This document shows positions 1 to 8,356 of a stretch of DNA of 64,000 nucleotides, piece after piece; position 1 is the first letter of the stretch; each line of letters starts with the position of its first letter. The notes beneath the pieces are model-generated. The model was given only the letters and a program-made list of their open reading frames with translations. It had not been told where the DNA came from and did not search any database. This DNA is from Jeotgalibaca caeni (GTDB lineage: Bacteria > Bacillota > Bacilli > Lactobacillales > Aerococcaceae). The translations under genes were made by a program, and so were the position numbers. The stretch is taken from assembly GCF_028863945.1 (NCBI RefSeq), contig NZ_JARBEA010000004.1, forward strand, positions 1-64,000. The letters run 5' to 3'.

Positions 1-50
1 AACACCTCCGACATAGTATTTGGTATTATACCATTCCGAAGGTGTTTTAT
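1..50 (-). promoter_or_regulatory. Leftward promoter and RBS facing the window edge, inside an inverted repeat
   Basis: On the minus strand there is TATAAT (30 to 25) preceded by TGG, an extended -10 like many in this window. It is followed by GGAGG (9 to 5), so a start codon would lie just beyond position 1. The signals are flanked by imperfect inverted arms, AACACCTCCGA at 1-11 and TCCGAAGGTGTT at about 36-47. The gene it would drive is outside the window. A transposase or recombinase is an inference from its position on the broken end of pglX. Confidence 0.45.
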
Positions 51-85
51 ATTGTCTCATTTATTTGTGTTAGTCTATAATTCAA

Positions 86-1939
86 ATGGCAAAAGGGGCT
101 TTCTTTAAAGAGGCTACAGTAGATGTGATGTCTCTAGTAATTAAGAATTCTTTTGAAAAATCAAAAGGAGACTATATAAGATTAGAAAGCTTCAAAGGGG
201 ATATGGAATTTCAAGGACTTAAGTTCAAAGAAATCATTAATAACAAGGAATCAAATTATATTTATAAAATCAAACAAGCAAAATTTGTAGATATTCCAGG
301 AATGCCAATTGCTTATTGGGTTTCTAATACTTTGTTAGATGTTTTTAAGAAAAAAAAAGTTTATGACTTGTCAATTTCTTCAGGGCAAAATGTGACTAGT
401 AATAATAATAGATTCGTAAGACATTTTTGGGAATTAGATCAAAAAAATATTGGAGTGACTAAGAAGTGGCTTCCTTATGCAAAGGGAGGAGGCTTTAGAA
501 AATGGTATGGAAACATTATAGATGTAGTAGATTGGAGTGCTGAAGCGAGAGAGTTTTATAAAAAAAATTCGGCTTCAAGGATTATTTCAGAAGAATATTG
601 GTATAGAAAAGCAATTACTTGGGGGTTAATTACGTCTAGTGTGCCAAGTTTCAGAGTGTTACCTCCAGACTCGACTTTTGACAAAGGAGGATCCTCAATA
701 TTTATTAAAGAAGAATCACACTTCAACTATTTATTAGCCGTTTTTAATTCGAATATATTTCCAAAGTTAGCAGAAATCATGAATCCTACTCTAAATTTCC
801 AAGTTAAAGATGTAAGAGATATTCCTATTATTTTTGAGAATAATGAAAAAATAACAAAAATGGTCGACGAAACAATAGAGTTATCAAAACACGACTGGAA
901 TTCATATGAGCATTCCTATAAATTTAAAAAAAATCCACTAATTAAAATATTGAATGAAAAAAAGAAAAAACATGATACGAATCATATTACAATAGAAGCT
1001 TGTTATGAAGAATATAAAAAAGAGACGAATAATAATTTTTATCGATTGAAAGAATTAGAAGAAAAAATAAACAAACTCTTAATTGATGCATATAACTTAA
1101 ATGATGAAATCAAACACTGGGTAAGTGAAAAAGATGTGACAGTTACAAAAGTGGTTGATGAAAAAAAAATCAAAGATAAGTTAAATTCCTTCTGTATGGA
1201 TAAAAGAGAAGTGGTAGAAAGTTTTATAAGTTACATTGTAGGATGTCTTTTGGGTCGATATAATTCCAATTTAGACATAAATACAAATAAGGAGATAATT
1301 CATAACAACGATAAAGGAATCGATATTGAGGATGGAAAATTAGATGTTTTAATTATGTCTGACGCAGGATATTCTAATGCAAACCTAATAAACCAGTTTG
1401 TATTTTTTATTCAAGAGAAATTTGGTGAAAAATACTTAGAAAGCAATCTGAATTTTATTGCGGAATCTTTAAACAATCAAGGAACTACTTCGCGTGAAGT
1501 TATTGAGAATTATTTTCTTAACGATTTTTATAATGACCACGTGAAATATTTTAAAAAACGTCCAATTTATTGGCAGTATGACAGTGGAAAACAAAATGGA
1601 TTTAAAGCGTTAGTTTATATGCATCGATATGATGAAGACACCACAGGTAAAGTAAGGGTAGAGTATTTACATCAGGTTCAAAGAGCATATGAAAGAACAA
1701 TTGCGAATTTGCAAGAAGATATCATTCATACCAATGATGCAAAAGAAATTACTCAAATACAAAAACATATTGAAAAATTAACAAAACAACTAAAAGAATG
1801 CCGGGAGTATGATGAACGCCTAGGTCATATGGCATTAGAACGCGTAGCCATTGATTTGGACGATGGAGTAAAAGTGAACTATGAAAAAGTTCAAACCGAC
1901 AGCAAAGGGAAATTCCATCAAATACTGGCTAAGATTTAA
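86..1939 (+). pseudogene. pglX: BREX-1 adenine methyltransferase PglX, C-terminal fragment
   Basis: This is the C-terminal half (617 codons from the first ATG) of PglX, the adenine-specific methyltransferase that marks host DNA in type 1 BREX. Complete PglX is roughly twice as long. Recognisable PglX features are the specificity-region stretches FRVLPP and NPTLNFQVKDVRDIP, and near the C-terminus DSGKQNGFKAL and IDLDDGVKVNYEK. The N-terminal SAM-binding core and its NPPY motif are absent. The same frame reads S-I-I-Q just before the ATG and then meets a TAG at 71-73, so similarity seems to stop at about 60-74. No Shine-Dalgarno precedes the ATG. It is followed 17 bp later by pglZ, in normal BREX order. 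Probably non-functional as a methyltransferase, unless the missing half can be rejoined by recombination. Confidence 0.85.
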
Positions 1940-1956
1940 TTATGGGAGGTGAAGAA

Positions 1957-4473
1957 GTGGCGCAGTTAAGTTTGACTCAAATATCCGACAAACTGAATGA
2001 AGAATTTAAGGGCGATTCACGAAAGATTGTGTTTTGGTATGACGACAAAGCGGAATTTGAAACAGATATCGAAGAGTTGGAGCTGGAGAAGGCAAACATT
2101 ATTCGACTCACCAAATCAAACCTATTTCAAACAAAGATTCTGTTGGAGCGGACAGATATAGATGGAAACTACTTAGTGTACGCACCTTATCCCAAGCCAC
2201 CTTCACGGGAAAATCATCTGGCGGATACAATAAAATATTCTAAAGAATTTTTTGCTGATCGTGCTTCTTTATTGATGATGGATTTGCAAGTTGAAGAAAA
2301 GTACAAAGTGGTTATTGAAAAACATATGAAGTTCTTTGGTGCCAAAGACCGTACTCAACGCTTTTATGACTTGGACTTGGATCACTATACGTCTACCACC
2401 ATTGAAATAGGCATGATGAGTGTACTGGCAAAAACAAAAAATGCTACTTTTGAAGAGGTCCTGAGGACCATCCTGACAGAAGATGACATAGAAAACTCAA
2501 CCATCCTTGAAGAGTTCAAAAAGTACCAACTAGACGAAGCTTTTTGGCGCTTGTGCAACCAAGAATATGGCTACATCGATGAAGAGCCAAGCGTTGTAAA
2601 GCTGTTGATGACTTTCTTTGTCACTTATACTTCAAGAACGATTGCAGGAGTCCTACCAGACTCCTTGCAACCGTATCTAGCAACGAAACCTGGAAGTGTG
2701 CTGGCCTTCATGGATCAAATGATGAACAGCGTCCGTTACCAAGAAAAGTTTGATGAACTTTCTGAAAAAACCTATCGTTTGATTCAAGGTGACAGAAATA
2801 TTGCCGCATTGTCGGCTCAGGAAGTTATCCATTTGGATATATTCCAAATAGCCGATGAAGTTATCATTAAATGGATTATTGATCGTCTAGTAGCAGAGGA
2901 CTTAAATGCGGAAATTGAAGGGACATCAATTCCTGAAATAACGAAGTATCGGGATACTAAACATTTTTCAAGAAGGTATTCAAATGACTACCACTTATTA
3001 AAGCATGCCTACTACTTGGTGAAAGCAGCTAACTTTGTTCCTGCAAATGACTTGATTTCATTAATCAAACAATACGATGAAGAAACGTATTTCATTGACA
3101 CACACTATCGGAAGTTCTACTACTATTATGATAAGTTAAGAGACGTTCATCAGTATGATGACTTAAGAAATCTGGTTGAAAATATTTATACAAACCGGTA
3201 TTTAGATGAAATCATTAAGAAGTTTAATGAGGAATTCTCTTACGATAAAGTGAGACAAGCCTTTAAATTACAAAAAGATTTTTACCGCAACTTTGTACAT
3301 AATAATAGGGAACGAACAATTGTGATTATATCTGATGCTCTACGTTATGAAGTTGCTAAAGAACTCGTAAAGAAATTTCAGCGTGATGAGAAAACGTCTG
3401 CCACGATCGAACCTCAGATTGGTGTGCTGCCATCGTATACGCAGTTAGGGATGGCAGCTTTACTGCCACATAAAGAATTGAAAATAACTGAAGGATTTGA
3501 AGTTCAAATTGACGGGAAACCAACAAATACCTTAATTGCACGGGAAGAAATCTTGCAGGCTAGAGATCCGGATGCAATTTGTATCCAGTTTGACCGCTTG
3601 AAGCATATGAAACAGCAAGAGTTACGGGATACTTTCCAAGGGAAATCGGTTGTTTACATTTACCACAACCAAATTGATGGGCGTGGAGATACAGCTGTTT
3701 CTGAAGATGAGGTATTCCAGTCATGCGAAGAAGCGATAGCCGAGATATTTAATCTAGTGAAGCGTTTGACCACACAAGTCTCCGCAAGTAGTTTCATCGT
3801 CACGGCAGATCATGGCTTCATTTATAAACGTGACAAATTAAAAGAAGGCGCAAAAATTGATAAGTTCTATCAAAAAGAAGATCAGTTGAATCGCCGCTTT
3901 ATCGTAACCGAGCATCCTTATGAAGAAGTAGGGACGAAAAAAATCCCTCTGAAAGATATCATTGATGAAGAGAACGAGCGGTATGTGGTCTATCCTGCAA
4001 CTTCAAATGTGTTTAAGATGCCTGGTGGTGGACAAAATTATGTTCATGGTGGGTCTTCTCCACAAGAACTGCTTGTTCCGGTAGTACAAGTAAGAACGGA
4101 AAGAAAGTTTGTTGAAACAGAGAATGCGAAAATTCGCTTGATCAGTTCCTTGCAAAAAATAACGAGTTTGATTACTACGTTAGAATTTATTCAACCAGAT
4201 CCAATTGGGAAAACAATCAAACCGGCTAGTTACAAGATTTCCTTTGTCGATGACAAGGGTAGCTTGATTTCTAATGAATATATTCATTTGGCGGATAGTA
4301 AGGAAGAAAATGCTTCCGAACGTATCTTCCGTCTACGGTTTAATTTGAAGAATCAGACCTATGATCGAACAGAGAAATACTACCTTGTGGCATCTGACGA
4401 GAAGACTGGTTTAGAAGTGATGCGACATGAAGTAATGATTGATATTGCTTTTGCAGGTGACTTTGGTTTCTAA
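1957..4473 (+). CDS. pglZ: BREX-1 phosphatase-like protein PglZ
   Basis: PglZ is the alkaline-phosphatase-superfamily component of BREX, essential for phage exclusion in studied systems; its exact reaction is not settled. About 838 residues, a normal length. Superfamily metal-site motifs are visible: SDALRYE near residue 458, TADHGF near 616 and HGGSSPQE near 696. The chosen start is GTG at 1957, because GGGAGGTG lies 6 nt upstream; the in-frame ATG at 1942 would place the ribosome site inside the gene. It sits between the pglX fragment and brxL in the usual BREX order and has no internal stop. Subtype 1 is inferred from the PglX/BrxL pairing; the brxA, brxB and brxC genes expected upstream are outside the window. 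Confidence 0.93.
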   Translation: MAQLSLTQISDKLNEEFKGDSRKIVFWYDDKAEFETDIEELELEKANIIRLTKSNLFQTKILLERTDIDGNYLVYAPYPKPPSRENHLADTIKYSKEFFADRASLLMMDLQVEEKYKVVIEKHMKFFGAKDRTQRFYDLDLDHYTSTTIEIGMMSVLAKTKNATFEEVLRTILTEDDIENSTILEEFKKYQLDEAFWRLCNQEYGYIDEEPSVVKLLMTFFVTYTSRTIAGVLPDSLQPYLATKPGSVLAFMDQMMNSVRYQEKFDELSEKTYRLIQGDRNIAALSAQEVIHLDIFQIADEVIIKWIIDRLVAEDLNAEIEGTSIPEITKYRDTKHFSRRYSNDYHLLKHAYYLVKAANFVPANDLISLIKQYDEETYFIDTHYRKFYYYYDKLRDVHQYDDLRNLVENIYTNRYLDEIIKKFNEEFSYDKVRQAFKLQKDFYRNFVHNNRERTIVIISDALRYEVAKELVKKFQRDEKTSATIEPQIGVLPSYTQLGMAALLPHKELKITEGFEVQIDGKPTNTLIAREEILQARDPDAICIQFDRLKHMKQQELRDTFQGKSVVYIYHNQIDGRGDTAVSEDEVFQSCEEAIAEIFNLVKRLTTQVSASSFIVTADHGFIYKRDKLKEGAKIDKFYQKEDQLNRRFIVTEHPYEEVGTKKIPLKDIIDEENERYVVYPATSNVFKMPGGGQNYVHGGSSPQELLVPVVQVRTERKFVETENAKIRLISSLQKITSLITTLEFIQPDPIGKTIKPASYKISFVDDKGSLISNEYIHLADSKEENASERIFRLRFNLKNQTYDRTEKYYLVASDEKTGLEVMRHEVMIDIAFAGDFGF

Positions 4474-4503
4474 GAAGTGATTGTGAAAAGTTGAGGTGAA
4501 GAT

Positions 4504-6603
4504 GTGGCGATTACAGTAAAGGAAGATGGCAATAATCTTGCCACGATTAAACTGCTTTTGAACTTTCCAGGGAAAATAGTCCGTAAAGATTTAAACAAGA
4601 AAATCAAGGAAGGCGCCAATGTACCTGTTTACGTATTAGAATATTTACTTGGTATGTATTGCACCTCTACAGAAGAAGAGGACATTGAAGAAGGCGTGAA
4701 AACGGTCAAGAATATTTTAGCACAGAACTACGTTCGCCCAGATGAAGCACAAAAAATCATTTCCAAATTAAGAGAGACTGGAAGCTATACCGTCATAGAT
4801 AAAATTTCGGTGAATCTCAATTATAAAGAAGATCTATATGAAGCGGAATTTTCTAATCTGGGAATTAAAGGCGTGCCGATTTCTGAATCTTATCCTTCAA
4901 ATTATGAGCGTTTGTTAAGTGGCGGTATTTGGTGCATCGTTCAGATGGAGTATTTTTATGACGAAGCGGACAAACGCCGTAATCCATTTATTATTAATAA
5001 GTTAACTCCTATTCAGATGCCAGGTATTGATATGGACGAATTGAAAACCGGAAGAGAAAAATTTAGCGATGAAGAATGGATGGACGTAATTTTAAGAAGT
5101 ACTGGGATGGAGCCGGACCAATTTACAAAACGTGAAAAGTGGCTCCATTTAGCGCGCTTGATTCCATTAGTGGAAAATAACTATAACTTCTGTGAGTTAG
5201 GCCCACGTGGAACTGGTAAATCTCATATTTATAAGGAAATCAGTCCGAACAGTATCTTGGTTTCTGGTGGCCAGACCACCGTAGCAAATTTATTTTACAA
5301 CATGTCCAGCAGGCAAGTGGGACTGGTGGGAATGTGGGACTGTGTGGCCTTTGACGAGGTTGCCGGAATTACCTTTAAGGACAAAGATGGCATCCAGATT
5401 ATGAAGGACTACATGGCTTCCGGTTCCTTTGCACGTGGGAAAGAAGAAAAAAATGCATCGGCTTCAATGGTTTTTGTCGGAAACATCAACCAGAGTGTGG
5501 ATGCAATCTTAAAAACATCGCATCTTTTTGAACCATTCCCAGATGCAATCTTAAAAACATCGCATCTTTTTGAACCATTCCCAGATGCGATGGCAAATGA
5601 TTCAGCCTTTTTTGATCGGATGCATTGTTACCTGCCTGGCTGGGAAATACCAAAATACCGTCCAAATTTCTTTACGAATGATTATGGTTTTATCACTGAC
5701 TATCTATCTGAGGCTATACGCGAAATGCGCAAAATTTCTTATGCAGATGCGTATGATGCTCACTTCTCGCTTGGTGGGCAATTGAACCAACGTGATGTTA
5801 TCGGTGTGAAGAAAACTGTTTCCGGCTTAGTCAAGTTGCTTTATCCAAATGGGCAGTTTAATAAAGACCAAATCGAAGAAATTTTGCGTTTTGCTTTGGA
5901 AATGCGCAGACGGGTAAAGGAACAGTTGAAAAAAATCGGCGGGATGGAATTTTACGATGTCAACTTCTCCTATATCGATAAAGAAACTTTTTCCGAAGAG
6001 TACGTTCCCGTCCCTGAACAAGGGGGCGGAACGCTTATTCCAGAAGGGATGAATAAACCAGGACATGTTTATACTGTATCCCGAGGCAAGAGCGGCATAA
6101 TGGGTGTCTTTAAGCTCGAAACACAAATCACTGCTGGGAACGGCAAGTTCGAAAGGACTGGCCTGGGATCTAATTCAGAAGCAAAAGAAGCCATGGATAC
6201 AGCTTTTAAGTACTTACGTGCGAATGGGAATACCATTAGCGGAAGCATTAGTACAATTACCAAAGATTACCTTGTAAATGTACAGGATATGAATGGGATT
6301 GGCATGACTAGCAATTTGACTTTGCCAACGTTGATTGCAATCTGTTCTGCCGCACTGGATAAGCCAGCAATTAATTCAGTGGTAGTATTAGGCGATTTGA
6401 GTATAGGTGGAACCATTATTAAAGTTGAAGAATTAGCGAATGTATTGCAAGTCTGTTTAGATTCGGGAGCGAAAAAGATTTTGCTTCCTCTCTCATCCGC
6501 GGCTGATTTAGGCACTGCTCCCGCTGAATTGATTGGTGCTTTTAATCTGATTTTTTATAGTAGTGCAGAGGATGCGGTGTTTAAGGTTTTGGGAGTGGAG
6601 TAA
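4504..6603 (+). CDS. brxL: BREX-1 Lon-like AAA+ ATPase BrxL
   Basis: BrxL is the last core gene of BREX type 1, a ring-forming AAA+ protein with a Lon-protease-like C-terminal fold that acts on DNA in known homologues. 699 residues from GTG at 4504, with GAGGTGAAGAT just upstream. Walker A GPRGTGKS is at about residues 233-240, a Walker B-like VAFDEVAG near 282, sensor region VFVGNINQ near 322, an arginine-containing DRMH near 373, and the Lon-like domain at about 520-699 (GDLSIGGT, GAKKILLP). Oddly, residues 333-346 (DAILKTSHLFEPFP) are repeated exactly as 347-360 by a 42-bp tandem duplication, inserting 14 residues between sensor 1 and DRMH. The frame stays open, but ATPase function could be changed. 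Confidence 0.93.
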   Translation: MAITVKEDGNNLATIKLLLNFPGKIVRKDLNKKIKEGANVPVYVLEYLLGMYCTSTEEEDIEEGVKTVKNILAQNYVRPDEAQKIISKLRETGSYTVIDKISVNLNYKEDLYEAEFSNLGIKGVPISESYPSNYERLLSGGIWCIVQMEYFYDEADKRRNPFIINKLTPIQMPGIDMDELKTGREKFSDEEWMDVILRSTGMEPDQFTKREKWLHLARLIPLVENNYNFCELGPRGTGKSHIYKEISPNSILVSGGQTTVANLFYNMSSRQVGLVGMWDCVAFDEVAGITFKDKDGIQIMKDYMASGSFARGKEEKNASASMVFVGNINQSVDAILKTSHLFEPFPDAILKTSHLFEPFPDAMANDSAFFDRMHCYLPGWEIPKYRPNFFTNDYGFITDYLSEAIREMRKISYADAYDAHFSLGGQLNQRDVIGVKKTVSGLVKLLYPNGQFNKDQIEEILRFALEMRRRVKEQLKKIGGMEFYDVNFSYIDKETFSEEYVPVPEQGGGTLIPEGMNKPGHVYTVSRGKSGIMGVFKLETQITAGNGKFERTGLGSNSEAKEAMDTAFKYLRANGNTISGSISTITKDYLVNVQDMNGIGMTSNLTLPTLIAICSAALDKPAINSVVVLGDLSIGGTIIKVEELANVLQVCLDSGAKKILLPLSSAADLGTAPAELIGAFNLIFYSSAEDAVFKVLGVE
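5500..5583 (+). repeat. Perfect 42-bp tandem direct repeat inside brxL
   Basis: Two identical 42-bp units, 5500-5541 and 5542-5583, followed by a further 5-base partial match. The unit is a multiple of three, so the frame is kept and 14 residues are doubled. Identity at all 42 positions suggests a recent slippage or recombination event, or an assembly error. Confidence 0.97.
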
Positions 6604-6613
6604 TATGTATTAA

Positions 6614-6640
6614 GGCTGCTCGTCAGAGCAGCCTATTTAA
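6614..6640 (+). terminator. Hairpin after brxL
   Basis: GGCTGCTC and GAGCAGCC form a perfect 8-bp stem around GTCA, 10 bp after the brxL stop. The tail is only weakly T-rich (TATTTAA). It probably ends the BREX transcript. Confidence 0.65.
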
Positions 6641-6664
6641 TATATGTATTGGAGGAAGGAAGTA

Positions 6665-7384
6665 TTGCTAAGAGGTGAACTCGAAAGGTTAAGGATTAGA
6701 TATCCAAAAAAAGCATTAGTGGGAACAATTGATTATTCGCATAATGACTACGTTCAATTAAGGAAAAGATTTGATAGCATTATTGTAAATCGCAATTCGC
6801 AGAACTTGTCTTTTTCTGAAAGAGCAGAAGCTATTGCGTTAGGATGCGTCTTATTTGCAGGCATTGAACACAACGATTCACAGTATTGGGAAGTGTTAGC
6901 AAATTACTTTCAAAAAACTGTGCCACAGCTTCGTGAAATTATAATACCGTATTTGAGACATTACTTTAGTGTGATGGGGTTACCAGTCTATTCTCGAACA
7001 CGGAATGAGTATGTCGAGACTATCAAAATGCATGCCATTATACCCAATAATAAATTGGGGAGTGTTGTTCAAGCCTTTTACTTAATGTACATCAAAGATC
7101 TACGCCACGATGTTTCAAACGAAATGGTGCAGGAGTTAAACAGATTTCTATTAGAGCTATTTCAATCTAACTTTGAAGAAGAAAAAGTGCAAGATGACTT
7201 TCAAGGAAGCAAAATGTCTGAAATCCGTCAATTGCTGCCTATGTCATTCCAAAAAGCATATATTACAAATCCAAGAGCAGTCTCTAAGATTGTCCATGGA
7301 TTTCTTCGCTATTTTGACTCTGTTTATCAGAAAGAACCTTACCAAGGGAGTTTACAAAAAAGATTCAAAATAGGTATTGATTAG
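6665..7384 (+). CDS. Unrecognised protein downstream of BREX
   Basis: I do not recognise this protein. About 239 residues if it starts at TTG 6665, which is preceded by a strong GGAGGAAGG at 6651-6659; the in-frame ATG at 6644 would put that site inside the gene. It is soluble, with no signal peptide or membrane segment, rich in predicted helix, and has no nucleotide-binding or nuclease motif that I can see. It follows the brxL hairpin and ends 1 bp before a decayed UvrD-like helicase fragment, so it may be the N-terminal remnant of a larger accessory gene. Its position beside BREX makes a defence or mobile-element role possible, but only by association. Confidence 0.6.
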   Translation: MLRGELERLRIRYPKKALVGTIDYSHNDYVQLRKRFDSIIVNRNSQNLSFSERAEAIALGCVLFAGIEHNDSQYWEVLANYFQKTVPQLREIIIPYLRHYFSVMGLPVYSRTRNEYVETIKMHAIIPNNKLGSVVQAFYLMYIKDLRHDVSNEMVQELNRFLLELFQSNFEEEKVQDDFQGSKMSEIRQLLPMSFQKAYITNPRAVSKIVHGFLRYFDSVYQKEPYQGSLQKRFKIGID

Positions 7385-7581
7385 GCAAACATTCTCTGCG
7401 TTACCTTCACCAACAAGGCAGCTGGGGATATGAAGCGCCGGGTAGCAGCACTGTTAAGTTCTGGCTACGACAACGACTTGATCACTACGTATCACGGCTT
7501 TTGGGTAGTGGGTTGCGGGAGTATGTCCACCGGTTCCAGTACCCGCGCCAATTCATCATCCTGGATAAGGAAGACCACAAG
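7385..7581 (+). pseudogene. UvrD/PcrA-like helicase fragment, frameshifted
   Basis: The translation from 7385 reads NILCVTFTNKAAGDMKRRV, the conserved motif Ia region of UvrD/PcrA superfamily 1 helicases, followed by an ITTYHGF stretch matching the next conserved block. After a frameshift near 7507-7518 the match continues in another frame as LREYVHRFQYPRQF, with LDKEDHK shortly after. No Walker A precedes it and nothing helicase-like follows, so it is an internal scrap of about 65 codons. It is more GC-rich than the BREX genes, which suggests a different origin. It ends directly against an IS3 transposase remnant. Confidence 0.75.
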
Positions 7582-7584
7582 TGA

Positions 7585-8238
7585 ATCTACGGCTACCTCC
7601 ACATTACCATCTACCTCAGCTATTTCCTTGGTGCGAAAGTAAACCATAAGTGTGTGTACAGTTGATAAAGCTTGCGAGTTTGAAGGCAGTTAACCGTCGG
7701 TAACGGTACAACTATCGTCCCCACAAACCGACGCACGTAGCAGAAAACGTCCTAAACCGGGAATTCTGGAAGACATACCAGCCGATGGAAGCCTTCCTGA
7801 CCGATGTTACAGAATTCCAGTACGGCGCGGTTTTCAAAGCCTATCTCAGTGCTATTCTGGATTACAGGGTGAATCAGATTGTGGACTATCAACTGTCGAA
7901 GCACAAAAACAACGCTCTGGTTCGGGCTACGATCCTTCAAATCAAGGACCAGATTATCCCAACCAAAACGTTATTGGATAGTGACCGCGGATTCCAGTAT
8001 ATCTCGCACGATTTCCCCAAGCTCGTGAAAGAGCAGAAGTTCCTCCCAGCATTCACCGGAAGGAGCCTGACTCATTGGCCCGATAGAGAACTTTTGGGGA
8101 ATCATCAAGGAAGAGGTGTACCGCCTCAAAACCTATCCGAGTTTCAAGGAGCTGGAGCAGGATATCAAGTAGTAGATGACCTGCTACTACACCCGACTGG
8201 TGACTCAGAAGATGGGCTTAGGCATTCTGGCAGCATAA
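7585..8238 (+). pseudogene. Degenerate IS3-family transposase (orfB) remnant
   Basis: Frame-by-frame reading recovers an IS3-family DDE transposase C-terminal part. YFLGAKVNHK lies near 7622, RYNYRPHKPTHVAENVLNRE after about 7695, LTDVTEF (first Asp) near 7800, LDSDRGFQY (second Asp) near 7975, and in a shifted frame FWGIIKEEVYRLKTY (Glu region) near 8093, ending CYYTRLVTQKMGLGI before TAA at 8236-8238. There are several frameshifts and stops, and orfA and the 5' part of orfB are missing, so it cannot make an active protein. It abuts the helicase scrap, marking a decayed insertion at the right end of the BREX island. Confidence 0.85.
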
Positions 8239-8243
8239 AAAAA

Positions 8244-8330
8244 CCATGCATGACAAACGTCATACATGGCACAAATGATTTTGTTTATTTACCTGTCTAC
8301 TGGGACAGGGGGCTGTTCACTATTTAGAAC
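8244..8330 (+). mobile_element. Non-coding right end of the IS3-like remnant
   Basis: After the transposase stop there is an imperfect hairpin, CCATGCATGAC with GTCATACATGG (about 8246-8271), then CCTGTC/GACAGG arms (8292-8309) and a GGGGGCTGTTCAC-like end. This resembles the region between orfB and the terminal repeat of IS3 elements. No matching left end was found because the element is truncated, so the exact boundary is uncertain. Confidence 0.4.
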
Positions 8331-8356
8331 GCTTGGCTTTTTTGTGTAGCAAGGGA

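Noticed and set aside
5500-5583. The brxL tandem repeat as a CRISPR-like array
   Set aside because: There are only two adjacent copies with no spacers, inside a coding frame.
5827-6515. Three minus-strand open frames opposite brxL
   Set aside because: Antisense shadows of a recognisable BrxL domain; no ribosome sites.
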